NCBI GenBank assembly: GCA_022842245.1
Contig: JALHPZ010000036.1
Span: 1-58,106 of the forward strand
Direction: 5' to 3'
Source: Gemmataceae bacterium
GTDB lineage: Bacteria; Planctomycetota; Planctomycetia; Gemmatales; Gemmataceae
DNA: 58,106 nt
The first letter of the stretch is position 1, and each line of letters starts with the position of its first letter. Below are positions 18,593 to 26,571 of the stretch, piece by piece. The position numbers and the translations under genes were made by a program. Below the pieces are notes generated by a model. It ran no database searches. It was given only the letters and a program-made list of their open reading frames with translations, and was not told where the DNA came from.

Positions 18593-18945
18593 CCGGCGTC
18601 GGTCTTCGGTTCGTCCTTCCGTATCCGCCGGCCGAGGGCCGCGGCCGCGAGGCCGATCCCCGCGAGTGCGAGCGTGCCCGGCTCTGGAACGCGATTCGGC
18701 GGGTTCACCACCGGCGGACAGGAACACGGCGGCGGTGGGACCACCGGCGGCACGAACGGCGGCGGCGACACGGGCGGCACCACGACCGGCGGCGGCGACA
18801 CCGGCGGCACGACCGTCACTCGGTTGGGAGTATTGGGTACCGGTGGGAAGAACGCGGCCGCCGGCTGAGAACAAATCGTAAACGCCGTGCCCACGATCCC
18901 GGCGGGTATCACGGTCCTCAACCAGTCGTTCCATTCCGATGCCAT
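18589..18945 (-). CDS. PEP-CTERM sorted, proline-rich small protein
   Basis: A 118-residue protein. It has an N-terminal hydrophobic segment (about 12-32), a proline/valine-rich central stretch (PPVSPPPVVVPPVSPPP), and a C-terminal sorting signal: NRVPEPGTLALAGIGLAAAA followed by a basic tail LGRRIRK. This V-P-E-P, hydrophobic helix, Arg-cluster layout is the PEP-CTERM signal recognised by exosortase, so the protein is probably processed to the cell surface. The middle has two Cys (PCSCPP). The final four bases overlap the end of the WD40 gene. No exosortase gene is in the window. Confidence 0.75.
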   Translation of the reverse strand: MASEWNDWLRTVIPAGIVGTAFTICSQPAAAFFPPVPNTPNRVTVVPPVSPPPVVVPPVSPPPFVPPVVPPPPCSCPPVVNPPNRVPEPGTLALAGIGLAAAALGRRIRKDEPKTDAG

Positions 18946-19252
18946 GGCCCAATCCCCGGCGCAGTTCAGGTGCTACGGACAACATCGGCAATCTGCGGAT
19001 CGACTCTGGAACCAATTCGCCGGACTGTTCGGATTCTCCGAACCCCGACGGTTGCTCGTATTCCGCCGTTTGAGCGAATTGCCCGGCCGCCGGCGAAAAG
19101 GACGAGGTCTGCGAGGGCCATGAAAGACAATTCGATTACGGTCGATGGGGAGAAATAGCCGAACGAGAAGAGAGAGCAGGATCTCCGGATCGGGATCGCT
19201 GCGCCGGCGAACGATTCGCCGAACGGGTCGAATGTCAGGAGGACTTACTCCC
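18946..19252. other. Divergent intergenic region without a recognised gene
   Basis: These 307 bases separate the leftward PEP-CTERM gene from the rightward BBP7 gene and must hold both promoters. I see no clear -35/-10 pair and no convincing coding sequence. The only site I can support is the AGGAGG at 19237-19242. Confidence 0.5.
19237..19242 (+). promoter_or_regulatory. Ribosome binding site fixing the BBP7 start
   Basis: AGGAGG ends 10 bases before ATG 19253. It decides between this start, which gives a clean signal peptide, and an upstream in-frame ATG at 19145 that would put 36 Arg-rich residues in front of the signal. Confidence 0.8.
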
Positions 19253-20908
19253 ATGCGTCGTCTTCTCGCGGCCGGTATCGGTTGCGGCCTGGCTCTCACC
19301 CCGGCCCTCGCTCAAGCCCAATCGCCCCCGCGTTCGCCCGTGCGCCTCGTGGGTGTCCGCTCGACCGACGAACCGCTCCTTCTGGTGCGTGCGCAATCCG
19401 GCACCACGCCGATGCCCATGCCGATGCCCGGCACGCCGATCGCCGGCACGCCGGTGCCTAAACCGATGCCCGGCGCCTCGGTGCCATCGCCAATGCCGGG
19501 GGGTGCACCACCCGTGCAACTCGGCATGCCCACGCCATTCGGCAGCGGACCGGTCGTGACCGACGGCACGGTTCCGCCAGGCTCGGCATTCGGCCCGTCG
19601 TACTCCTTCGCGCCCGAAGCGGCTTATCCCGGCTATGCCCAGCCCGGTGGATACCCGCAACCGGTCGGGCCGGAAACCTACGGTTCCGGCGGTTTCCCCC
19701 AACTCGATTCGCCCCTCTTCGAGGGCTGCCAGTCCGCGCCCGGCTACGGATATGAAGGCGGATACGGCGGATACGAATACGGCGGCCCCCAATTCGCGGG
19801 GATCCTCGGCTCCTACGGCCCGAACTGTCGACCCGGGCGCTGGTCCTTCTCCGCCGAATACCTCCTTTGGTTCACCAAGAGTGCCCGCTTCCCGGCCCTG
19901 CTCTCGACCAGTTCGGCCGGATTCAACGGCATCCTCGGCACCGGCGATTCCCGCACGATTCTCGGCGACGGCCCCTTCGGCGACACGCTCCATCATGGTG
20001 GCCGCTTCGGCTTTAACCGACGTATCGGGGGCGGCGATCGCTGGAGCCTCGACGGCAGCGTGTTCTTCCTCGGCAGCGCCAGCGAGGAGTTCCGCGCGAC
20101 GAGCAATCAATTCCCCGTGCTAGCGCGTCCGTTCACGAACGCCAACCAGAACATCCCGTTCGCGCAGGTGCTGGCGTCGCCCGGGCTTTCCACCGGGGCC
20201 GCCACCGTCAATTTCGAAAACATGGTCTGGGGCGCGGAAATGAATCTGCGCCGCCGGCTCGGCGGACAGGCGTGCTCGCGATACGATTTCCTCTTTGGCT
20301 TCCGGTACCTGAACCTCTCGGAAGAACTGGCGATCTCGGAGTCGTTCGCGCGGACGGCGAACTCGCCGCCGTCGATCGGCGTGCCGACCGCGGTATCCGG
20401 CACGGTCGACGATATCTTCCGGACCGAGAACCACTTCTACGGTGGCACGGTCGGGCTGTCGCGCGAACGTCGCCGCGGCCGGTGGTTTACGAGCCTGACG
20501 GGCAAGATCTCGCTCGGCCAGGTAGAACAGGAAGCCACCATCCAGGGCGCGCAGACCGTCGTTTTCAGCAATGGATCGACAGGACAATACACCGGCGGCT
20601 TGCTGGCCGTCCCCGGCAACATCGGCACCTTCTCGCAGCGCAAGTTCGCGGTGGTACCCGAACTGGCATTCAACGTGGGTGTACAACTGACGCCGCGATG
20701 CCGCGCCTTCGTGGGTTACAACTTCCTCTACATCAACAGCGTCCTGCGACCGGGGCAACAGATCGATCCGGCGATCGACGTGACGCGCATCCCCAACTTC
20801 CCGGTGGCGAACGTGACGGCCCTGCCGATCGCGAAACCGACGGTGCCCCTGAAAGACTCCGACTTCTTCGCCCAGGGTGTCAGCTTCGGCTTCCAGTGGC
20901 ACTGGTAA
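19253..20908 (+). CDS. BBP7-family outer membrane beta-barrel protein
   Basis: A 551-residue exported protein. A signal peptide (residues 1-about 22, ending LAQAQS) is followed by a low-complexity segment rich in Pro, Met, Gly and Tyr, including a PMPMPMPGTPIAGTPVP run and a GYGYEGGYGGYEYGG run. The remaining about 350 residues begin RWSFSAEYLLWFTKSARFP and alternate aromatic and polar residues, ending in a strand FGFQWHW. This fits the planctomycete BBP7 (beta-barrel porin-like) family. It probably sits in the outer membrane; a transport role is not shown. A strong terminator follows its stop. Confidence 0.8.
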   Translation: MRRLLAAGIGCGLALTPALAQAQSPPRSPVRLVGVRSTDEPLLLVRAQSGTTPMPMPMPGTPIAGTPVPKPMPGASVPSPMPGGAPPVQLGMPTPFGSGPVVTDGTVPPGSAFGPSYSFAPEAAYPGYAQPGGYPQPVGPETYGSGGFPQLDSPLFEGCQSAPGYGYEGGYGGYEYGGPQFAGILGSYGPNCRPGRWSFSAEYLLWFTKSARFPALLSTSSAGFNGILGTGDSRTILGDGPFGDTLHHGGRFGFNRRIGGGDRWSLDGSVFFLGSASEEFRATSNQFPVLARPFTNANQNIPFAQVLASPGLSTGAATVNFENMVWGAEMNLRRRLGGQACSRYDFLFGFRYLNLSEELAISESFARTANSPPSIGVPTAVSGTVDDIFRTENHFYGGTVGLSRERRRGRWFTSLTGKISLGQVEQEATIQGAQTVVFSNGSTGQYTGGLLAVPGNIGTFSQRKFAVVPELAFNVGVQLTPRCRAFVGYNFLYINSVLRPGQQIDPAIDVTRIPNFPVANVTALPIAKPTVPLKDSDFFAQGVSFGFQWHW

Positions 20909-20926
20909 GCGCGGGTCGAAATCGTG

Positions 20927-20959
20927 GCCGGACCGTCGCAAGACGGTCCGGCTTTTTTT
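20927..20959 (+). terminator. Rho-independent terminator after the BBP7 gene
   Basis: A perfect 11-base-pair stem (20927-20937 with 20942-20952), a GCAA tetraloop and seven T (20953-20959), located 18 bases after the stop codon. Confidence 0.95.
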
Positions 20960-21036
20960 ACGCGCCCCGCGAGGCGATCCCGTTTTGATTTCGCGATCCG
21001 GTCCATTAAAATGCCACTTCCCTTGGTGGATTCCGA

Positions 21037-21525
21037 ATGGATCGGCTCTGGGCACCCTGGCGACTGAATTACGCCGCACAGCCGAAGGCTCCGGAAGATG
21101 CCGGTTGTTTCGTCTGTCGTGCCGCAGCCGCGAACGATCGCGAGCACCTGGTCGTGTACCGGACGGAACAGACCGTCGTGATCCTGAACCGCTACCCGTA
21201 CAATAACGGGCACTTGTTGGTCTGCCCGCGTCCCCACAAGGCGGGCCTGCACGAACTGACCGACGGCGAAACCTTGGAATTGCAGCGGATCCTGCAACGA
21301 ATGATGGCGGCGCTGCAATCAACCATCAAGCCGGACGGTTTCAATGTCGGATTGAACCTCGGCCGAGTCGCCGGGGCGGGCGTCCCCGGCCACTTGCACT
21401 GGCACATCGTGCCGCGATGGTCGGGCGATGTGAACTTCATGCCCGTCCTCGCCGACACGAAAGTCATCGTTCAATCGCTCGAATCGCTCCACGAGATTCT
21501 GTCGCGGGAACTGAGCGGCCGATGA
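21037..21525 (+). CDS. HIT-family nucleotide hydrolase/transferase
   Basis: A 162-residue protein with the histidine-triad motif GHLHWHIVPRW near residue 118, the H-x-H-x-H signature where the middle His is the nucleophile. CFVC near residue 24 is a likely zinc site. RYPYNNGHLLVCPRPHK is also typical. Enzymes of this branch hydrolyse or transfer nucleoside phosphates such as AMP conjugates or Ap4A; the substrate is not determined. Its TGA overlaps the ATG of dgt (ATGA), so the two are probably cotranslated. Confidence 0.88.
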   Translation: MDRLWAPWRLNYAAQPKAPEDAGCFVCRAAAANDREHLVVYRTEQTVVILNRYPYNNGHLLVCPRPHKAGLHELTDGETLELQRILQRMMAALQSTIKPDGFNVGLNLGRVAGAGVPGHLHWHIVPRWSGDVNFMPVLADTKVIVQSLESLHEILSRELSGR

Positions 21526-22697
21526 CGACACCCCCTTCCGACTGGATCGAATTCGAGGATCGCTGGCTCGCGCCTTACGCGATGCGAACGACAGCCTCGC
21601 GCGGCCGCCGATACCCCGAACCTCCTCATCCGTTCCGTACCGCGTTCCAACGCGATCGGGAACGGATCGTGCACAGTTCCGCGTTCCGCCGCATGACCGG
21701 CAAGACGCAGGTCCTCGTTGCCTCCGTGAACGACCATCACCGCACACGGCTGACGCATACGCTGGAGGTCACGCAGGTCGCCCGGACCGCGGCGCGGCGG
21801 CTGCGGCTGAACGAGGACCTCGTCGAGGCGATCGCGCTCGCGCACGACATCGGGCATCCTCCCTTCGGGCACGCCGGCGAGCAGGCCCTCAGCGAGTGTC
21901 TCCGCGATCACGGGGGCTTCAACCATAACCTCTATGGTCTTCGCCGGGTTGACGAACTCGAGGAACGCTATCCCGAGTTTCCGGGCCTCAACCTGACCTA
22001 CGAACTCCGCGAGGCGTTCGTGCAACATGGTCAGATGCGCGATGGGCCGGAAGCCGCCGAATTCCGTGACGCCGGTGCCCCCCTGATCGAAGCCCAACTC
22101 GTCGACCTCGTCGACAGCATCGCCTACGACACGCACGACGTGGACGATGCGCTGGAGATCGGATTCGTATCCGAATCCGATCTGGACGACGTGGAATTCT
22201 GGCGTCGGACGGTCGCAACGGTTCACTCCCGTTACGCCGATCTCAAGGGAAAACCGCTTCGGACCGCCGTGGTGCGGGAGTTGCTGGCCGCGCAGGTGAA
22301 CGACCTTTTGGAAGAAACCGCCCGACGATTGAACCGCGAGGGCGTTCGCAGCGTCCAAGACGTGCGACGCGCGCAGACACCGCTGGTGGGGCTTAGTCTG
22401 GAAATGGAACTGCTCAAGCGCGGGCTGGAGCGATTTCTCCGCGACCGGGTCTATCGTCATCACCGCGTGCTGCGGATGACGGCGAACGGCAAACGGATCC
22501 TTCGGATGCTTTTTGAAGAACTGGTTCGGACGCCGGAACTACTCCCCGAACGGCCGTTCCGCCGTTGGTCCGGTACCGACTCCAGTCGCCCGCCGGTGAC
22601 GATTGAACGCGTCGTCGGGGATTATCTGGCCGGAATGACCGACCGCTATGCCCAGCGCGAATATCGGCGGTTGTTTCATCCTTCGATCGACTTGTGA
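21522..22697 (+). CDS. dgt: Deoxyguanosinetriphosphate triphosphohydrolase-like protein
   Basis: A 391-residue HD-domain dNTPase of the Dgt/SAMHD1 type, which splits dNTP to deoxynucleoside and triphosphate. The metal site is visible: H in RLTHTLEVTQVA, HD in ALAHDIGHPPFGH, and a distal D in DSIAYDTHD. HSSAFRRMTGKTQV is the family's N-terminal motif. ATG 21522 overlaps the HIT stop, so it is preferred over an in-frame GTG at 21417. Placed between a HIT protein and a PIN-TRAM protein, it fits nucleotide housekeeping. Confidence 0.9.
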   Translation: MTTPPSDWIEFEDRWLAPYAMRTTASRGRRYPEPPHPFRTAFQRDRERIVHSSAFRRMTGKTQVLVASVNDHHRTRLTHTLEVTQVARTAARRLRLNEDLVEAIALAHDIGHPPFGHAGEQALSECLRDHGGFNHNLYGLRRVDELEERYPEFPGLNLTYELREAFVQHGQMRDGPEAAEFRDAGAPLIEAQLVDLVDSIAYDTHDVDDALEIGFVSESDLDDVEFWRRTVATVHSRYADLKGKPLRTAVVRELLAAQVNDLLEETARRLNREGVRSVQDVRRAQTPLVGLSLEMELLKRGLERFLRDRVYRHHRVLRMTANGKRILRMLFEELVRTPELLPERPFRRWSGTDSSRPPVTIERVVGDYLAGMTDRYAQREYRRLFHPSIDL

Positions 22698-22717
22698 CCG
22701 CACTCTCCGAGGTAACC

Positions 22718-23944
22718 ATGCTCCTCCTGCTCTTGCGCATCTGCTTCGTCGTCCTGCTCCTCGGCACGTCGATCTTTGCTTTCGTCGTCCTCAACGAACA
22801 CCCGACCGATCCCGACGCCGAGCCGCAAACCAGCACGATCCTGGGCGCCCTGTTCGGCGCGGCCATGATGCTCGGGATCGGCGGCGTCGTGATGTATACG
22901 GACCTGCGCGAACGCGAGAAGGACATCCGCGTGATCACCTCGCTGTTCTTCGGCCTGCTCCTCGGATTGCTGATCGGCTGGCAGATTTCCTTCACGGCGG
23001 AGCCGATCGTTCGTTCGCTTTGCAACGGTTATCTGGAGCATACGCAACGACGCATGGTGGATTTGTCGCGCCTGCTGATCATGCTGATTTGTTCGTATGC
23101 GGCGATTTCCCTGCTCCTGCAGACCAAGGACGAATTTCGCTTCCTGATCCCCTATGTCGAATTTTCCAAACAGGTGAAGGGTGGACGGGCGCTGGTCCTC
23201 GATACCAGCGTGATCATCGATGGCCGAATCGCGGATGTGTGCGATACTCGAATCATCGACACGAAGCTGGTCGTTCCCAAATTTGTCCTGAACGAATTGC
23301 AGGCGATCGCCGACAGCGGCGACAAGATGAAACGGAACCGCGGCAAGCGCGGGTTGGATATCCTGAAACGGCTCCAAAACAACGCCAAGATCGAACTGGT
23401 CGTTCATGACAGTGTCGGCGAGGTCAAGCCCGGTGAAAAGGTGAAGGTGGATGAGCGGCTTGTACTTTTCACCAAGGCGATCGGCGGACGGGTGGTCACC
23501 AACGACTTGAACCTCAACAAGATCGCCCAGCTGCAGGGCGTCGACGTCGTCAATCTGAACGAAGTCGCGAACTCGCTGAAAACGGTGGCCCTGCCCGGCG
23601 AGTACTTGCAACTGCGGATCGCCAAGGCCGGCGACCAACCCGGTCAGGGCGTCGGCTACCTCGACGACGGCACGATGGTCGTCATCGAACAGGGCCGCGG
23701 GCAGATCGGCAACGAAGTCTCGATCGTCGTCACGAGCGTCCACCAGACGGCGGCGGGACGGATGATCTTCGGACGGATCGAAAGCCGGCCCTCCGGCAAC
23801 TTCGTTCCAGTCGGATCCAGCGCCAGTTACCAACCGGTCGCGGCCACCGGCAACACAAGCGCGACGCACAAACCGTTGCCGTCGTCCGAAACACCCGGTC
23901 CCAGCGTACCGGTTCGACCGACGCAGGAACCGCCCAAGTCGTGA
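22718..23944 (+). CDS. PIN-TRAM domain membrane protein (YacL-like)
   Basis: A 408-residue protein. Four hydrophobic segments fill residues about 1-140. A PIN nuclease-like domain (about 155-275) has acidic residues in LVLDTSVIIDGRIAD, NELQAIADS and VVTNDLNLNKIA. A TRAM domain (about 285-345) includes EYLQLRIAKAGDQPGQGVGY. The tail is disordered and Pro/Ser-rich. The order (membrane, PIN, TRAM) matches YacL of Gram-positive bacteria. It may act on RNA at the membrane, but the activity is unproven. ATG 22718 is preferred (GAGG 5-6 bases upstream) over GTG 22694. A strong terminator follows. Confidence 0.88.
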   Translation: MLLLLLRICFVVLLLGTSIFAFVVLNEHPTDPDAEPQTSTILGALFGAAMMLGIGGVVMYTDLREREKDIRVITSLFFGLLLGLLIGWQISFTAEPIVRSLCNGYLEHTQRRMVDLSRLLIMLICSYAAISLLLQTKDEFRFLIPYVEFSKQVKGGRALVLDTSVIIDGRIADVCDTRIIDTKLVVPKFVLNELQAIADSGDKMKRNRGKRGLDILKRLQNNAKIELVVHDSVGEVKPGEKVKVDERLVLFTKAIGGRVVTNDLNLNKIAQLQGVDVVNLNEVANSLKTVALPGEYLQLRIAKAGDQPGQGVGYLDDGTMVVIEQGRGQIGNEVSIVVTSVHQTAAGRMIFGRIESRPSGNFVPVGSSASYQPVAATGNTSATHKPLPSSETPGPSVPVRPTQEPPKS

Positions 23945-23966
23945 TCGAATGCCGTTTCGAGGGAAG

Positions 23967-23993
23967 AACCCACGGCTCGGCCGTGGGTTTTTT
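23967..23993 (+). terminator. Rho-independent terminator between PIN-TRAM and TPR genes
   Basis: A 10-base-pair stem (23967-23976 with 23980-23989, loop TCG) runs into six T (23988-23993). The next gene's GAGGAGG ribosome site begins only about four bases after the T run, so the terminator sits inside the leader of the following gene. Confidence 0.9.
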
Positions 23994-24010
23994 CGTTGAG
24001 GAGGTTGGAT

Positions 24011-24742
24011 ATGACTCTGCGAATGTGGTTTGTCGTAGGAACCGGACTGACCTTGCTCGGGCTCGGTGTGGGGAATTCCGCCGATCCGCCGAAAGCGACA
24101 CCCGTCAAAGGCTTCGACGACTCCGCGCTGGTCGAACGCGTCATTGCCGCCCGCAAGGAATACCAGAACTCGCTCGTCAGCCTCTACGAACACTACGCCC
24201 GGATCGGCGACAAGGAACGCGCCCGCTGGGTGGAGGAGGAACTGAAAGCGTACCACCTGATGAACAAACCGTCGTACCGGTTGGACATCCATGATGTGCC
24301 GCCGGCGACGCTCGAGGCGAAAGTGAACCGACCGGAAGCCAACAATCTCTTTCGCATTGCGAAGGATTACAAGGGCAAGGGCACCGGTTCGGAGTACACG
24401 CTGAACCAGCGGCGGGCGGAGATCGTCTTCCAGGAGTTGCTGGCGAAATATCCGGATAGCGACAAGATCGCGGACGTGGCCTACGAGCTGGGGGAACTCT
24501 ACGAGAGCCGGTCCTTCCACCAGTACAACCGGGCGGCCGCGTACTTCGAGCGCGCGTATCAATGGCGGAAAGGAAGCGGCACCGACGCCCGACTCCGTGC
24601 GGCGCGGCTCTACGACAAGCAACTCGGCGAACGCAGCAAGGCCATCGAGTTGTACCGCGACGTGATGCTCAACGACGCGGACAAGGACCGCATGAAGGAA
24701 GCCGAGCGGCGCCTGGCCGAGCTCACTAGCACGCGGAAATAG
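24011..24742 (+). CDS. Secreted TPR-type hypothetical protein
   Basis: A 243-residue protein. A signal peptide (about residues 1-23, ending GNSADP) is followed by helix-rich sequence with TPR/outer-membrane-lipoprotein-like spacing, for example VFQELLAKYPDSDKIADVAY and AYFERAYQWRKG. It resembles BamD/YbgF-like scaffolds but has no lipobox. ATG 24011 has GAGGAGG just upstream. It lies 21 bases before the CDF transporter gene. Function unknown. Confidence 0.75.
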   Translation: MTLRMWFVVGTGLTLLGLGVGNSADPPKATPVKGFDDSALVERVIAARKEYQNSLVSLYEHYARIGDKERARWVEEELKAYHLMNKPSYRLDIHDVPPATLEAKVNRPEANNLFRIAKDYKGKGTGSEYTLNQRRAEIVFQELLAKYPDSDKIADVAYELGELYESRSFHQYNRAAAYFERAYQWRKGSGTDARLRAARLYDKQLGERSKAIELYRDVMLNDADKDRMKEAERRLAELTSTRK

Positions 24743-24763
24743 GTTCGCCCCTACAATCCCCCC

Positions 24764-25699
24764 ATGTCGTCGCACACGCTCCGCCGGTACGCCTTGCTCG
24801 CCATCGCCACCGCGGTCGCCACGATCGGCATGAAATCGGCCGCGAGCATTCTCACCGGATCGGTGGGGCTTTTCTCCGACGCTCTCGAATCCGGCGTCAA
24901 TCTCTTGGCGGCCGTGACGGCATACTTCTCGCTCTGGTATGCCGCCCGGCCCGCCGACGAAAACCATACGTACGGCCACCAGAAGATCGAATTCTTCGCC
25001 AGTGGACTCGAAGGATTGCTGATCCTGCTCGCGGGCATCGGCACGATTGTCTACGCCCTCGATCGCATCTTCGAACCCCATCCGCTGCGCGAGTTGCAAC
25101 TGGGTACGGGCATTGCGATCGCCGCGGCGGTACTGAACCTCGTCGTGGCCCGAATCCTCCTGCGGGTCGGGCGCCGCTCGCGGTCGATCGTCTTGGAATC
25201 GGATGGGCACCACCTGATGACCGACGTGTACACGTCTGCGGCCGTCGTGGGTGGACTGGTACTCGTCGCCCTCACGGGGGCGACCTATCTCGATCCGATC
25301 CTCGCGATCGCCGTCGCGCTGCACATCCTGGTCACCGGCTTCCGGCTCATGCGTCGATCTTTCAATGGCCTGATGGATCACGCCCTGTCGCCGGAGGAAC
25401 AAGGCCGGCTGCGCGCCGCAATCCGCGCGGCCCTGCCCGCCGGCACCGATTTCCACGCCTTACGGACCCGGCAGGCCGGGGCGAAGATCTTCGCGGAGTT
25501 CCATCTTCTCGTCTCCGGGGATGCGACCGTGCGCGTCGCGCATGAACTGGCGCACCGGGTGGAAGATGCCCTGCGGGGTACGGAACCGAATCTGGCCGTC
25601 ACGATTCACATTGAACCGATCGACGAAGCCTCGTCGTGGGAAGCGGTGGAACTGGCCCGACTGGGTGAAGCCGAGGCGCCCGCGGAGACCCGGCCGTGA
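24764..25699 (+). CDS. Cation diffusion facilitator family transporter
   Basis: A 311-residue divalent-metal/proton antiporter. Six membrane helices occupy residues about 7-205 and a cytoplasmic ferredoxin-like domain (about 210-300) follows. The transport site is built from S-D-A-L-E-S-G-V-N in helix 2 and H-x-x-x-D in helix 5 (DGHHLMTDVYTS). Helix 2 uses E and N where YiiP has two Asp, a pattern I associate with one CDF branch. The conserved PADENHTYGHQKIE loop is present. It probably exports Zn, Fe or Mn. Its stop overlaps the GTG of the first permease gene (GTGA), linking export and import in one transcript. Confidence 0.88.
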   Translation: MSSHTLRRYALLAIATAVATIGMKSAASILTGSVGLFSDALESGVNLLAAVTAYFSLWYAARPADENHTYGHQKIEFFASGLEGLLILLAGIGTIVYALDRIFEPHPLRELQLGTGIAIAAAVLNLVVARILLRVGRRSRSIVLESDGHHLMTDVYTSAAVVGGLVLVALTGATYLDPILAIAVALHILVTGFRLMRRSFNGLMDHALSPEEQGRLRAAIRAALPAGTDFHALRTRQAGAKIFAEFHLLVSGDATVRVAHELAHRVEDALRGTEPNLAVTIHIEPIDEASSWEAVELARLGEAEAPAETRP

Positions 25700-26571
25700 T
25701 CGGACTCTTCGACGAACCGGCCGTACGAACAGTCGCCCTGGGTACGGCGGCGATCGGCGCACTCGCCGGATTCATTGGTACGTTCGCCGTCGTCCGCCGT
25801 CAGAGCTTGCTCGGCGATGCGATCTCCCATGCGGCCTTGCCCGGCCTCGCACTCGCCTTTCTGCTAGGCGCCCGTTCGCCGATCGTCTTGATCGCCGGCG
25901 CCGCCGTCGCGGGGTGGATCGCGATGGCGCTCGTCGCCGGCATGGTCCGTGGCCGGCACGCGAGCTTCGACACCGCGCTCGGCGGGGCGCTCGCGGTCTT
26001 CTTCGGAATCGGTTTGGCCCTGCTGACCGCCATCCAGAAACATGTGCCGGATGCGACCCGGCACGGATTGGACCGGTATCTCTTCGGTCAAGCGGCGATC
26101 ATGGACGAGACCGACGTCCGGGTCGTCGCTGCGGTCGGACTCGTTTCACTCGGTATCGTGCTTGCTCTCTGGAAGCCGATTCAACTCCTCTGCTTCGATC
26201 CCGATTTCGCCGCCGTTCAAGGATGGCCGATCCGCCGGCTGGATGCGTTGCTCGCCGCGCTCGTCGTGGTCGCCACGGTGACGGGTTTGCAAGCGGTCGG
26301 GGTCGTCCTCATGAGTTCGCTTCTGGTGGCGCCCGCCGTCGCGGCCCGGCAATGGCTCAACCGGCTCGGCCCCATGGCAGCCCTCGCCGCCGCGTTCGGC
26401 GGGTTCGCCGGGTTCGCCGGCACGATCGGCAGCCACCTGCTTTCCGCGGATAACCGCACTGTGCCCACCGGCCCGGTCATCGTTCTCGTCGCGACCGCGC
26501 TCGTCGCGATCTCGCTGGCGCGGTCGCTCTTCGCCCGCCGGGTCGTCGTCCTGGCGAGGGCAACATCATGA
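25696..26571 (+). CDS. Metal ABC transporter permease (ZnuB/MntB family), first copy
   Basis: A 291-residue inner-membrane permease of the family that imports Zn, Mn or Fe. About eight or nine hydrophobic helices span the sequence. The family motif RRQSLLGDAISHAALPGLAL occurs at about residues 34-53. VLMSSLLVAPAVAARQW near residue 210 is the likely ATPase-coupling region. GTG 25696 overlaps the CDF stop; its own TGA overlaps the ATG of the second permease. No ATPase or solute-binding protein gene is adjacent on either side. Confidence 0.87.
   Translation: MIGLFDEPAVRTVALGTAAIGALAGFIGTFAVVRRQSLLGDAISHAALPGLALAFLLGARSPIVLIAGAAVAGWIAMALVAGMVRGRHASFDTALGGALAVFFGIGLALLTAIQKHVPDATRHGLDRYLFGQAAIMDETDVRVVAAVGLVSLGIVLALWKPIQLLCFDPDFAAVQGWPIRRLDALLAALVVVATVTGLQAVGVVLMSSLLVAPAVAARQWLNRLGPMAALAAAFGGFAGFAGTIGSHLLSADNRTVPTGPVIVLVATALVAISLARSLFARRVVVLARATS

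Noticed and set aside
19145..19252. N-terminal extension of the BBP7 protein to 19145
   Set aside because: It would place 36 Arg-rich residues before a clean signal peptide, and the AGGAGG at 19237-19242 supports ATG 19253.
22676..25456. 926-residue minus-strand frame across PIN-TRAM, TPR and CDF genes
   Set aside because: It runs antisense to three well-supported genes and is Asp/Glu/Arg/His-rich only because of codon complementarity.
24764..25699. CDF transporter with a broken metal site because helix 2 has E and N instead of two Asp
   Set aside because: The E-S-x-V-N form is, to my knowledge, normal for one CDF branch, and the H-x-x-x-D half is intact.
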